Assembly: GCA_002433805.1 (NCBI GenBank)
Contig: DJIW01000061.1
Span: forward strand, 1 to 30,846
Direction of reading: 5' to 3'
From: Competibacteraceae bacterium UBA6584
GTDB lineage: Bacteria; Pseudomonadota; Gammaproteobacteria; Competibacterales; Competibacteraceae
Length of the DNA stretch: 30,846 nucleotides
Each line of letters begins with the position of its first letter. The stretch's first letter is position 1. The notes under the pieces are model-generated. The model made no database searches. It worked only from the letters and a program-made list of their open reading frames with translations, and was not told the origin of the DNA. This document shows, in pieces, positions 10,396 to 18,410 of the stretch. The position numbers were made by a program, and so were the translations under genes.

Positions 10396-12870
10396 TTATC
10401 CTGGCAAAGCGCCCAGCCGCTGCGTCAAGGCGATGAATTCCTCGTCGGTTACCGGCGGGGAAAAATAAAACCCTTGCGCGCAATCGCAACCGAGTTCCCG
10501 CAACAGTTCGAACTGCTCGCGCGTCTCGACGCCTTCCGCCACCACGGCGATTCCCAAAATGCGGGTCAAGGCCAAGATCGCTTCCACCCAGACCCGATCC
10601 TCGGCGTTCACCACCATGTCGCGCACGAAGGAAAGATCGATCTTGACCCGGCTGATCGCGAACTGTTTCAAACACGACAGCGAGGAGTAGCCGGTGCCAA
10701 AGTCGTCGAGGTTCAATCTGACGCCCAACTCCTGGATTTCGTCCAGCCATTGCCGGGTTTGCGAGCCTTCGGCCAGCAAAATGGCTTCCGACACTTCAAA
10801 GATGAGCTGTCGCGGCTGCAACTGATAGCGTTCGAACAACGCCCTCAGCGCGTCCGCCGAAAAACCGCGCAGGCTTTGCGCGCTCGATAGGTTGATCGCC
10901 AGCGGAATATCCAAGCCCAGTCCATGCCACCGCTCCAAGGTTTGGCAGGCCCGTTCCAGCACCCAAGCGCCGATCTCGCGGATGAGGCCTTTTTCTTCGG
11001 CCAGCTGAACGAATTCGCTCGGCGGCACCATGCCGCGCTGGGGATGCCGCCAGCGCAGCAGCGCCTCGGCCCCCACCAACCGACCGCTGGCGAGTTCGAG
11101 GATCGGTTGGAAATGCACCGCCAGTTCGTCCCGTTCTAGGGCGAAGCGCAAGTCGGTTTCCAAGCGCAACTGGCGGGTCAGCTCGTCGCTCATCGCCGGC
11201 TCGTAAACCCGATAGGTATTGCGGCCGGCGAGCTTGGCCTGATACATGGCCAAATCGGCATGCCGCACCAGATCCTCGGAATTTTCCCCGTGCGTCGGAT
11301 ACAGCGAGATGCCGATGCTGGCGCCGATGCGCACGCTGTCGCCGCCCAAATCGAACGGATCGGCCAGGCAGGTGATGATTTTCTCGGCGACCACCCAGGC
11401 GTCGTGTTCCTCCGCGATGTTCGGCAGCACCACCACGAACTCGTCGCCGCCCTGCCGGGCCACCGTGTCCGCCTCGCGCACGCAAGCCCCCAGGCGCGAG
11501 GCGGCCTGGCAGAGCAATCGGTCGCCCCAACTGTGGCCCAACATGTCGTTGACCTGCTTGAAACGGTCCAGGTCGGCGAACATCAACGCGACCTTGCGGT
11601 CGTAACGCCGCGCCTGCTTGAGCGCTTGTTCCAGCCGCTCGCGCAACAGGTTGCGGTTGGGCAACCCGGTCAGCGGATCGTAGTTGGCGCGGTAGAAAAT
11701 TTCCTGCTCGGCGCGCTTGCGCGCGGCGATGTCGTTGAAGAACGCGACATATTCGACGATGCGCCCGTCCGCGGAGCGGACCGCTGCGATGTTTTCCCAG
11801 ACCGGATAGACTTCGCCGTCCTTGCGCCGCTGCCACAGCTCCCCCGACCAGCGGCCGCTTTTGCGCAAGTTCTGCCACAAGTTCGCATAGAAGCGTTCGT
11901 CGTGGCGTCCGGAATTCAAAATTCGGGGGGTCCCGCCGATGGCCTCTTGAGCGCTGTAGCCGGTGATGACGGTAAAGGCCGGATTGACCGATTTGATCGC
12001 GCCATCGGCGTCGGTCACCATGATGGCGTCTGCGGCGGTTTGGAAAACGGTTTCGAACAAGCGCAGATTGTCTTCATATTTTTTGCGCTCGGTAATGTCC
12101 AACACCACGCTGATCACGCCGGACTGACCTTTTGCCGGTTGGGTGAACATGGCTTGATGGACGACGACCGATTTCATTTCCCCATCCGCGCCCACCATCT
12201 CGGTTTCATAAATCCGCTGCCGCCACGGCCGAAAACTGCGCTCCGCGTCGAGCGAATACGCCGGCTTGGGAATCCAGTAACCGGTCTTGGCCATATCGGT
12301 GGCCGTCTCGGCCTGGTCTCGGCCGGTCAGCGCATCGAAGGCGGGATTGCAGACCAAACACTGCTCCTTGTCGTCTTCGACCACAATCGGCACCGGGATG
12401 GTTTCGATCAGCACCCGCTGGAAATCGGCCCGCCAGGTCAACTCCCGCATGGCCGCGCTGGCGCGCAGGATGTAGCGGATGCGGTGGAGCAACAGAACCG
12501 AACTGAGCGGCTTGGTGATGAAATCGGTCGCGCCCGCGCCGTAAGCCTGCCGCATGGAGGATTCATCGTCCAGCGCGGTGATCATGACGATCGGCACATG
12601 GGTCCCGGCCGGCAGTTGACGCAGCCGAGCGCAGGTGTCAAAGCCATCCAAACCCGGCATGACCACATCGAGCAGAATCAAATCGAAAGGATGCCCGGCA
12701 AAGGAAAACAGCGCGAGTTCGCCGCTGCCCACCTGTTCGACGTTGAAGCCCTCAGGCGTCAGCGTGTGGTCGATGACCATGCGGGTGAGGGGATCGTCGT
12801 CGACCACCAAAATTCGAATTGACTTGTCCCCCGCGATATCCACTACATAAGCCCTTTTGCCGTTCGTCAC
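10396..12870 (-). CDS. REC-PAS-PAS-GGDEF-EAL cyclic-di-GMP signalling protein
   Basis: An 824-residue soluble protein. A receiver domain spans about 18–135 (D24–D26, phospho-acceptor D68 in 'LLDVVMPG', K120). PAS domains span about 150–262 and 268–387. The diguanylate cyclase domain spans about 388–555, with intact GGDEF at 474–478 and an inhibitory RxxD site (R465–D468) five residues before it. The EAL phosphodiesterase domain spans about 565–820, with E602 in 'EALLRW', N660, D722/D723 in 'DDFGTG', K743, E779 and Q799. Both catalytic sets look complete, so it could make or degrade cyclic-di-GMP depending on phosphorylation and PAS signals. The start is a GTG at 12870; a second GTG at 12843 is an alternative. 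No membrane segment is present. TopB–RecQ follows by 22 bases. Confidence 0.92.
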   Translation of the reverse strand: MTNGKRAYVVDIAGDKSIRILVVDDDPLTRMVIDHTLTPEGFNVEQVGSGELALFSFAGHPFDLILLDVVMPGLDGFDTCARLRQLPAGTHVPIVMITALDDESSMRQAYGAGATDFITKPLSSVLLLHRIRYILRASAAMRELTWRADFQRVLIETIPVPIVVEDDKEQCLVCNPAFDALTGRDQAETATDMAKTGYWIPKPAYSLDAERSFRPWRQRIYETEMVGADGEMKSVVVHQAMFTQPAKGQSGVISVVLDITERKKYEDNLRLFETVFQTAADAIMVTDADGAIKSVNPAFTVITGYSAQEAIGGTPRILNSGRHDERFYANLWQNLRKSGRWSGELWQRRKDGEVYPVWENIAAVRSADGRIVEYVAFFNDIAARKRAEQEIFYRANYDPLTGLPNRNLLRERLEQALKQARRYDRKVALMFADLDRFKQVNDMLGHSWGDRLLCQAASRLGACVREADTVARQGGDEFVVVLPNIAEEHDAWVVAEKIITCLADPFDLGGDSVRIGASIGISLYPTHGENSEDLVRHADLAMYQAKLAGRNTYRVYEPAMSDELTRQLRLETDLRFALERDELAVHFQPILELASGRLVGAEALLRWRHPQRGMVPPSEFVQLAEEKGLIREIGAWVLERACQTLERWHGLGLDIPLAINLSSAQSLRGFSADALRALFERYQLQPRQLIFEVSEAILLAEGSQTRQWLDEIQELGVRLNLDDFGTGYSSLSCLKQFAISRVKIDLSFVRDMVVNAEDRVWVEAILALTRILGIAVVAEGVETREQFELLRELGCDCAQGFYFSPPVTDEEFIALTQRLGALPG

Positions 12871-13183
12871 CCGTATCGCTGCTCCACCATCGGTTAGCGG
12901 AAGGTTTCTCGCGCCCTCGCCTCCGAAGGCGCCAGCAAGGCCAATCGTAAACGGCCACTCGAAACCCTATGTCTAAATGACAAACAGCGAAAGCCAAGAT
13001 TGGCGATCATGTCATTATTTCGATTCATACATCCATGATTTTAGGCTTATATGGGCGGTAGTCCAGTGTTTAAATGCAGGTTTGATGCCTCTGAGCCATC
13101 AATTAAGACTTTTTCTGGCCTCGCTCGGCCGCGGCGGCGGGTTTTTTCCAGGGCCGGTCGGCACGTTGCTCCGACGGTAGCGC
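12871..13183. other. Intergenic region upstream of the cyclic-di-GMP gene
   Basis: About 313 bases without a supportable gene. The middle (about 13000–13080) is AT-rich compared with its surroundings and probably carries the minus-strand promoter for the gene at 12870, although no strong -35/-10 pair stands out. It also holds the palindrome at 13082–13102. A 67-residue plus-strand frame crossing this stretch has no ribosome site or family signature. Confidence 0.45.
13082..13102. promoter_or_regulatory. Operator-like imperfect palindrome
   Basis: TTGATG-C-CTC-T-GAG-C-CATCAA: the arms 13082–13087 and 13097–13102 are perfect reverse complements, and the inner CTC/GAG triplets are also symmetric around base 13092. 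The 21-base dyad with two mismatched positions resembles a dimeric repressor site, but no known consensus was recognised. It lies about 210 bases upstream of the cyclic-di-GMP gene. Confidence 0.3.
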
Positions 13184-13870
13184 TCAACGCATGGAAAGCG
13201 CCAAAGCGATCTCGTAGAGGCCAAATAATACCACCAGCAAGCCAGCGGCTTGTCGGACTCTGGGCCGGCGCGCGAGGCCGGCCAAGGCCGCCGCAGCCGT
13301 TCCCAGCGCCAGCAGCGCCGGCAATGTCCCCAAGCCGAAGCTGAGCATCAGCAGCGCGCCGCTTCCAGCCCCTCCCGCCCCCATCGCCCACACCAGCGCG
13401 CTGTACACCAAGCCGCACGGCAGCCACCCCCACACCAATCCGATCCCGAAGGCTTGAAGCGGGGTGCGCACCGGCAACCAGCGCCGGCCCAAGGGTTCGA
13501 TCCGCCGCCACAACACGCCGCCCGCCCGTTCCAGCCCGGCCAGCGCCGTCCACCAGCCGGCCAGGTAACATCCCAACAGCATCATGAACAGGCCAGCGGC
13601 GATTTGCAGGCCCAGTTGGGCGTAATGGATGGAGACCAGATTCGCCGCCCAAGCGCCGACGCCGCCGGCTGACGCGCCGGCCGCGGCGTAGCTGGCGATG
13701 CGGCCGCCGTTATAGGCCAGCAGATACGGCATCCGATGCCACAAGGAAGGCTCGCGCGCCGGCGGCAATCCCAAGGTCAGCGCCCCGACGATGCCGCCGC
13801 ACATGCCGAAACAGTGAACCCCGCCGGTCAGGCCGATCAGAAAGGCCGCCGGATAAAACGGCTCGAACAC
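13184..13870 (-). CDS. DsbD_2/TauE-SafE-like membrane protein
   Basis: A 228-residue polytopic membrane protein with about six hydrophobic segments. The N-terminal 'GLTGGVHCFGMCGG' (H19, C20, C24) and the central 'GWLPCGLVYSALVWA' are hallmarks of the UreH/DsbD-like transmembrane family, often annotated 'sulfite exporter TauE/SafE family'. Members have been linked to metal or thiol transfer across the inner membrane, but the cargo here is not known. The GTG start at 13870 has an AGGAG nine bases upstream that directly abuts the purU stop, so it is the third gene of a moaB–purU–this operon. A link to urease nickel supply is conceivable by family name only. Confidence 0.8.
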   Translation of the reverse strand: MFEPFYPAAFLIGLTGGVHCFGMCGGIVGALTLGLPPAREPSLWHRMPYLLAYNGGRIASYAAAGASAGGVGAWAANLVSIHYAQLGLQIAAGLFMMLLGCYLAGWWTALAGLERAGGVLWRRIEPLGRRWLPVRTPLQAFGIGLVWGWLPCGLVYSALVWAMGAGGAGSGALLMLSFGLGTLPALLALGTAAAALAGLARRPRVRQAAGLLVVLFGLYEIALALSMR

Positions 13871-13882
13871 CGGCGTCCGCTC

Positions 13883-14734
13883 CTAGCGCAGCACCACCGT
13901 CTTGGCGCCGTTCAGAAACACCCGCCGTTCCAGGTGATAGTGAATGGCCCGCGCCAGCACGATGTTTTCGATGTCGCGTCCGACCGCTGCCAGTTGCGCC
14001 GGAGTATGGGCGTGATCGACCCGCTCCACCTCCTGTTCGACGATCGGACCCTCATCCAGGTTGGCGGTGACGAAATGGGCGGTGGCCCCGATCAATTTCA
14101 CCCCGCGCGCGTGCGCTTGATGGTAGGGTTTAGCGCCCTTGAAGCCCGGCAGAAAGGAATGATGGATGTTGATCGCCCGACCCGCCAACGCCTCGCACAA
14201 TTCCGGCGATAAAATTTGCATGTAGCGAGCCAGCACCACCAGTTCGGTTTGGCTGCTCTCGATCAGCTCCAGAATTTGCCGCTCCTGCTCGGATTTGGTC
14301 GCCGCCGCGACCGGCAGATAATGGAAGGGAATCGCGTGCCATTCCGCCAAATGCGCCAGGGCGCGATGGTTGGAAACGATGGCGGTAATCTCCATCGACA
14401 GCGCCCCGGTCCGATGCCGGTAGAGCAAATCGTTCAGACAGTGCTCCGCCTTGGACACCAAGATCATCACCCGCGCCAGCCGGCGGGGATCGTACAGCTT
14501 CCAGACCATCCCGAACCGCTGGCCCAGTGGTTCCAGATGCGCCGCCAGCGCCGGTTCGATCTCCGGCTCCAGTTCGAACACCAGACGCATGAAAAAGCGA
14601 CCCGATTCAGTGTCGCTGAACTGATCGGATTCCACGATATTGCCGCGATGGTCGGCCAGCAGATTGGATACGGCGGCCACGATGCCCACCCGATCCGGAC
14701 AGGTGATGGTTAGAATGTAGCGCAGCGTCTGCAT
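13883..14734 (-). CDS. purU: Formyltetrahydrofolate deformylase
   Basis: PurU hydrolyses 10-formyl-tetrahydrofolate to formate and tetrahydrofolate, balancing one-carbon pools and supplying formate for PurT-type purine synthesis. The 283-residue protein has an N-terminal ACT domain (about 5–80, 'ITCPDRVGIVAAVSNLLADH'). A formyltransferase-fold catalytic domain follows, with the catalytic triad N189, H191 and D227 visible in 'INIHHSFLPGFKGAKPYHQA' and 'ANLDEGPIVEQ'. Length and ends agree with the family. It starts 21 bases after moaB and is followed 12 bases later by the membrane protein, all on the minus strand. Confidence 0.95.
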   Translation of the reverse strand: MQTLRYILTITCPDRVGIVAAVSNLLADHRGNIVESDQFSDTESGRFFMRLVFELEPEIEPALAAHLEPLGQRFGMVWKLYDPRRLARVMILVSKAEHCLNDLLYRHRTGALSMEITAIVSNHRALAHLAEWHAIPFHYLPVAAATKSEQERQILELIESSQTELVVLARYMQILSPELCEALAGRAINIHHSFLPGFKGAKPYHQAHARGVKLIGATAHFVTANLDEGPIVEQEVERVDHAHTPAQLAAVGRDIENIVLARAIHYHLERRVFLNGAKTVVLR

Positions 14735-14755
14735 GGCGTTATTCCAACACGGTTT

Positions 14756-15274
14756 TCAACGCTCCCGCAGGCGCGGCAGCAGTTCGACGAAGTTGCACGG
14801 CCGGGTACGCGCATCCAATTGCGGTTGCAGGATGCGGTCCCAACCCGTCCGGCAGGCCCCGGTGGAGCCGGGCAAACAGAAGATGAAGGTGGCGTTGGCC
14901 AATCCCCCGAGCGCCCGCGACTGCAAGGTCGACGCCCCGATCTCCTCCCAAGACAGCAGCCGGAACAGCTCGCCGAAACCGGCGATCTCCTTATCCAACA
15001 GCGGCCGCACGGCCTCTGGGGTGCTGTCGCGGCTGGTGATCCCGGTCCCGCCCGTGACCAGCACGACCGCCACGTCGGGATCGGCGATCCAACCCGACAC
15101 CACCGCTCGAATCCGATAAATATCATCCGGGACGATGGCGCGCGCCGCCAAGCGGTGGCCGGCCGCCGTCAGCCGGTCGACCAAGGTTTGGCCCGAACTG
15201 TCGTCCGCTTCCGTCCGCGTGTCCGAGACCGTCAGCACCGCGATGGCCAGCGGTAAAAAACTCATTTCATTCAT
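14756..15274 (-). CDS. moaB: Molybdenum cofactor biosynthesis protein MoaB
   Basis: A 172-residue MoaB/MogA-family protein, which adenylylates molybdopterin before molybdenum insertion. The core shows 'IAVLTVSDTRT' at 11–21, 'VTGGTGITSRDSTPEAV' at 73–89 and 'FCLPGSTGA' near 132–140, all signature stretches. It is a single-domain MoaB rather than a MoeA. Starts at 15274 or 15265 (ATG three codons in) are both possible. It is the first gene of the moaB–purU–membrane protein operon and is divergent from hsp20. No other molybdenum cofactor gene is in the window. Confidence 0.93.
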   Translation of the reverse strand: MNEMSFLPLAIAVLTVSDTRTEADDSSGQTLVDRLTAAGHRLAARAIVPDDIYRIRAVVSGWIADPDVAVVLVTGGTGITSRDSTPEAVRPLLDKEIAGFGELFRLLSWEEIGASTLQSRALGGLANATFIFCLPGSTGACRTGWDRILQPQLDARTRPCNFVELLPRLRER

Positions 15275-15330
15275 CAGCGCGCCCGTTGGAAAAATGCCGC
15301 GAACACCGCGACAAAAAGAAGCCGAATCAA

Positions 15331-15358
15331 CTTGAAATTCACCGCCTCGACCCTATTA
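15331..15358 (+). promoter_or_regulatory. Sigma-32 (heat-shock) type promoter for hsp20–cbpA
   Basis: CTTGAAA at 15331–15337, a 13-base gap, then CCCTATTA at 15351–15358. This fits the sigma-32 pattern (CTTGAAA, 13–17 bases, CCCCATnT) with one change in the conserved CCCCAT part. It ends 53 bases before the hsp20 start codon. The gene it would serve is a classic heat-shock gene, which supports the call. Confidence 0.68.
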
Positions 15359-15411
15359 CGAGACCATCCATCCGATCGCTTCGATCGAACCCCATTGCGT
15401 GAGGTTTCGCC

Positions 15412-15852
15412 ATGACTACCCGTTACGAACCCTGGAATCACCTTCATCACCTGCGCAGGGAGCTAGACCGCCGGTTCGAACCCTATCATAGCGCCGGCGA
15501 CGCTCAATCCAGCGCCTCGACCTGCGACTGGATCCCACCGGTCGACATCAAGGAGGAAAAAGATCGCTACGTGCTGCGGGCCGACCTGCCCGGCGTGGAC
15601 CTCAAGGATATCGAGATTACAGCCGAAAACGGCACGCTCACCCTCAGCGGCGCCCGCGCCGGCGAACCGCGCGAGAACCCGGCCGGTTACCGCCGGGTCG
15701 AGCGGCCTCGCGGCACGTTTTACCGCCGCTTCAGCTTGCCCGATACCGCCGACCTGGCGAAAATCGTCGCCCGCGGCGCCGGCGGCGTGCTGGAAATCGG
15801 CATTCCCAAGCTGGCCCACACCCTCTCGCGCACCATTAAGGTCGAGGGCTAA
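15412..15852 (+). CDS. Hsp20/alpha-crystallin small heat-shock protein
   Basis: A 146-residue holdase chaperone that binds unfolding proteins without ATP. The alpha-crystallin domain spans about residues 40–138: 'PPVDIKEEKDRYVLRADLPG', 'ITAENGTLTLSG', 'YRRVERPRGTFYRRFSLPD' and 'GGVLEIGIPK'. The N-terminal arm is short and the C-terminus ends 'SRTIKVEG', carrying a partial I-x-V anchor (I143-K-V145). It is preceded by a sigma-32-like promoter and followed after 48 bases by a DnaJ-type co-chaperone, so both are probably induced by heat or other folding stress. Confidence 0.93.
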   Translation: MTTRYEPWNHLHHLRRELDRRFEPYHSAGDAQSSASTCDWIPPVDIKEEKDRYVLRADLPGVDLKDIEITAENGTLTLSGARAGEPRENPAGYRRVERPRGTFYRRFSLPDTADLAKIVARGAGGVLEIGIPKLAHTLSRTIKVEG

Positions 15853-15864
15853 CCTGGACGACAA

Positions 15865-15888
15865 CCCCTCTCCCGACCGGGAGAGGGG
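15865..15888 (+). repeat. Strong hairpin overlapping the cbpA ribosome-binding region
   Basis: CCCCTCTCCC at 15865–15874 pairs perfectly with GGGAGAGGGG at 15879–15888 around a GACC loop. The purine-rich right arm and the next two bases (AGGGGAG at 15884–15890) form the likely Shine-Dalgarno sequence for cbpA, 10 bases before its ATG. This CCCTCTCCC/GGGAGAGGG type of hairpin is also a frequent dispersed repeat in gammaproteobacterial genomes. It could attenuate transcription after hsp20 or hide the cbpA ribosome site. Confidence 0.7.
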
Positions 15889-15900
15889 AGATGATTTTCA

Positions 15901-16815
15901 ATGAAATATCGCGATTACTATCAGATTCTCGGCATCGACCGCAAGGCGTCGGCGGAAGAGGTCAAGAAAGCCTATCGCCGGTTGGCCCGAAAATATCATC
16001 CGGATGTCAGCAAGGAAAGCGGGGCCGAGGAGCACTTCAAGGAAGCCTCCGAGGCTTATGAAGTGTTGCGCGATCCGGCCAAGCGCGCCGCCTACGACCA
16101 ACTCGGCAACAACTGGCAGGCCGGCCAGGACTTTCGGCCGCCGCCCGGCTGGCAAGGAGGTCCGCGCGCCCATGCCGGCGGGTTCGGCGGCCGGGAATTC
16201 AGCGATTTTTTCGAATCGCTGTTCGGCGGTTTGGGCGGCATGGGCGGCGGATTCTCCGGCGCGCGGCACTCGCCGCCGCCCGGCCGCGCGCAAACCGTGC
16301 CTTTGGAAATTACGCTGGAAGAGGCTTATCACGGCGTCAATCGCGCCGTGCGGTTGCGGGCGGAACGTAACGCCGGCGGTCAGGACGGCGCGCGCACCTT
16401 AAACGTCAAGATTCCGGCCGGCGTCACGACCGGGCAAAAGATCCGACTGGCCGGTCAAAGCGGCGGCGGCGGCGATTTGTACTTGGAATTGACCATCGGG
16501 GCGCATCCGATTTACAAGGTGAGCGGCCGGGACATCACTCTGGAGCTGCCGCTCGCGCCGTGGGAAGCGGCGCTGGGCGCCAAAGTCGAGGTGCCGACGC
16601 TGGGCGGCTCGGTCACGCTCAACATTCCACCCAACACTCACAACGGCCAAACCTTGCGCTTGCGCGGGCGCGGTTTGCCCGGCCAGCCCCCCGGCGACCA
16701 ACTGGCGGTATCGCGCATCGTCAATCCGCCGGCCGACAGCGAAACCGCGCGCGAGTTGTTCCGACGCATGGAACGCGAACTGCCGTTCGATCCGCGCGCG
16801 CAGTGGCGTAAATAA
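15901..16815 (+). CDS. cbpA: CbpA-type DnaJ co-chaperone
   Basis: A 304-residue J-domain protein that stimulates DnaK ATPase and delivers clients. The J domain is residues 1–70 (MKYRDYYQILGIDRKAS) with the essential HPD at 33–35. A Gly/Phe-rich linker follows (about 75–130, including 'GGFGGREFSDFFESLFGG'). Two C-terminal beta domains bind substrate ('LNVKIPAGVTTGQKIRLAGQ', 'LRLRGRGLPG'). The four-cysteine zinc domain of true DnaJ is absent, which makes it the CbpA class (curved-DNA-binding protein). It follows hsp20 in the same direction, consistent with one stress-induced transcript. No CbpM modulator gene is adjacent, unlike in E. coli. Confidence 0.93.
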   Translation: MKYRDYYQILGIDRKASAEEVKKAYRRLARKYHPDVSKESGAEEHFKEASEAYEVLRDPAKRAAYDQLGNNWQAGQDFRPPPGWQGGPRAHAGGFGGREFSDFFESLFGGLGGMGGGFSGARHSPPPGRAQTVPLEITLEEAYHGVNRAVRLRAERNAGGQDGARTLNVKIPAGVTTGQKIRLAGQSGGGGDLYLELTIGAHPIYKVSGRDITLELPLAPWEAALGAKVEVPTLGGSVTLNIPPNTHNGQTLRLRGRGLPGQPPGDQLAVSRIVNPPADSETARELFRRMERELPFDPRAQWRK

Positions 16816-16820
16816 CGAGC

Positions 16821-16857
16821 GCGCTGGCGGCCGAGACCTCAATCCGACCGCCAGCGC
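16821..16857 (+). terminator. Possible terminator hairpin after cbpA
   Basis: GCGCTGGCGG at 16821–16830 is the reverse complement of CCGCCAGCGC at 16848–16857, with a 17-base loop. It follows the cbpA stop by a few bases. There is no T run after it, so it may be a processing or attenuation structure rather than a full terminator. Confidence 0.45.
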
Positions 16858-16902
16858 CTGAAGATAGGACTGTAACTGACTTCAGAACTAGAGGATTTTC
16901 CA

Positions 16903-18273
16903 GTGACTGACATCCGACGTTCCTCTCTCGCGACCGTGTTGGCGCTGGGGCTCGCCGTGGCTGTTCCCGCTCCGGTCCAGGCCCTATTGCCCTCCGCCGT
17001 GGACGGCCAACCCCTGCCGACCCTGGCCCCGATGCTGGAGCAAGCCGCGCCGGCGGTGGTCAACATCGGCACCGAAAGCCGCGCGACGCGCAATCCGTTG
17101 CTGGACGATCCTTTTTTTCGGCGCTTTTTCAATTTTCCCGACCAACCGCGCGAGCGCCGCTCGCAAAGCGTCGGCTCCGGCGTGGTGGTGGACGCGCGTC
17201 AAGGCTACGTCCTCACCAACCATCACGTCGTCAGCGGCGCTGAAACCATCAGCGTCACCCTGCGCGACGGACGCAAGCTCAACGCCAAGGTGATCGGCTC
17301 CGATTCGGAAAGCGACGTGGCGGTGATCCAGATTCCCAGCGGCAACCTCACCGCGCTGAAATTGGCCGATTCGGACGCGCTGCGGGTCGGCGATTTCGTG
17401 GTCGCCATCGGCAATCCGTTCGGGCTCGGCCAAACCGTGACCTCCGGCATCGTCAGCGCCTTGGGGCGCACCGGTCTGGGCATTCAAGGCTATGAGGATT
17501 TCATTCAGACCGACGCCTCGATCAATCCCGGCAATTCCGGCGGCGCGCTGGTCAACCTGCGCGGCGAACTGGTCGGCATCAACACCGCCATCCTCGCGCC
17601 CGGCGGCGGCAACGTCGGGATCGGCTTCGCGATACCGTCGAACATGGCCTCAAGGTTGATGGCTCAAATCATCTCCCACGGTTCGGTGCGGCGGGGCCAG
17701 TTGGGCGTGGCGGTGCAAGACCTCACGCCGGAACTGGCGCGGGCCTTCAATCTTTCCGGCAATCAAGGCGCGGTGATCGCGCAGGTCAGCCCCCGTTCCG
17801 CCGCCGCCCGCGCCGGCTTGAAAGAGGGCGATGTCGTGCTCAACATCAACGGCCGGCCGGTCCGCGACGGCGGCGCGCTGCGCAACGTCATCGGACTGCT
17901 GGAAGTCGGCGAGCCGGTGCGGCTGGAGATCCTGCGCGACGGCAGCCCGCAAACCATTGACGCCAAGCTCGGCGAATATGTGGCGAACAACCTGGCGGGA
18001 GCAGCGATCAACGCCCGGCTCTCGGGCGCGACGTTTCAGGATGTCGGACCGGGATCGCCGCTGTCGGGTCGGGTCCAGGGCGTATTGGTCGCGGGCATCG
18101 ACTCCGGCAGCCCCGCCGCCCGCACCGGCTTGCGCAAAAACGATGTCATCGTCGCGGTCAATCGTCAGGGGATCAGCAACACCGCCGAACTCAAACAGCT
18201 GGCGGCGGAGGGCGGCGAACTGTTGTTGAATCTGTTGCGCGGGCGCGAAGAACTCGTGCTGGTGTTGCGCTGA
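16903..18273 (+). CDS. DegP/DegQ-family periplasmic serine protease
   Basis: A 456-residue HtrA-type protease/chaperone that degrades misfolded envelope proteins. It starts at a GTG (16903) with AGAGGA upstream. A signal peptide covers about residues 1–27 ('RRSSLATVLALGLAVAVPAP', ending 'VQA'). The trypsin-like domain has the triad H108 ('TNHHVV'), D138 ('SESDVAVIQI') and S212 ('NPGNSGGALVN'). Two PDZ domains follow, at about 265–355 ('RGQLGVAVQDL') and about 375–455 ('VQGVLVAGIDSGSPAARTGL'). The regulatory loop between signal peptide and protease domain is short, more like DegQ than E. coli DegP. It lies 87 bases after cbpA, extending the protein-quality-control cluster. Confidence 0.94.
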   Translation: MTDIRRSSLATVLALGLAVAVPAPVQALLPSAVDGQPLPTLAPMLEQAAPAVVNIGTESRATRNPLLDDPFFRRFFNFPDQPRERRSQSVGSGVVVDARQGYVLTNHHVVSGAETISVTLRDGRKLNAKVIGSDSESDVAVIQIPSGNLTALKLADSDALRVGDFVVAIGNPFGLGQTVTSGIVSALGRTGLGIQGYEDFIQTDASINPGNSGGALVNLRGELVGINTAILAPGGGNVGIGFAIPSNMASRLMAQIISHGSVRRGQLGVAVQDLTPELARAFNLSGNQGAVIAQVSPRSAAARAGLKEGDVVLNINGRPVRDGGALRNVIGLLEVGEPVRLEILRDGSPQTIDAKLGEYVANNLAGAAINARLSGATFQDVGPGSPLSGRVQGVLVAGIDSGSPAARTGLRKNDVIVAVNRQGISNTAELKQLAAEGGELLLNLLRGREELVLVLR

Positions 18274-18410
18274 TCGTCGGTTTCAAAACGGTTTTGGCGC
18301 CCGACCCGGCGGCAATCCTCCGCTGCCGGACTCCTCTCGGGCCAACGGCGCGCCGACCGTCCCGCACCGGCTCTCCAGCTCACTGTCCGACCGGAAAGCA
18401 AGCGTCGCTC

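Noticed and set aside
11260..12822. A 520-codon plus-strand open frame opposite the cyclic-di-GMP gene
   Set aside because: It is a mirror of a well-supported GGDEF/EAL gene in GC-rich DNA; the translation is His/Arg/Gly-rich with no family motif.
12977..13180. A 67-codon plus-strand frame in the spacer upstream of the cyclic-di-GMP gene
   Set aside because: No ribosome site, no family, and it crosses the AT-rich probable promoter region.
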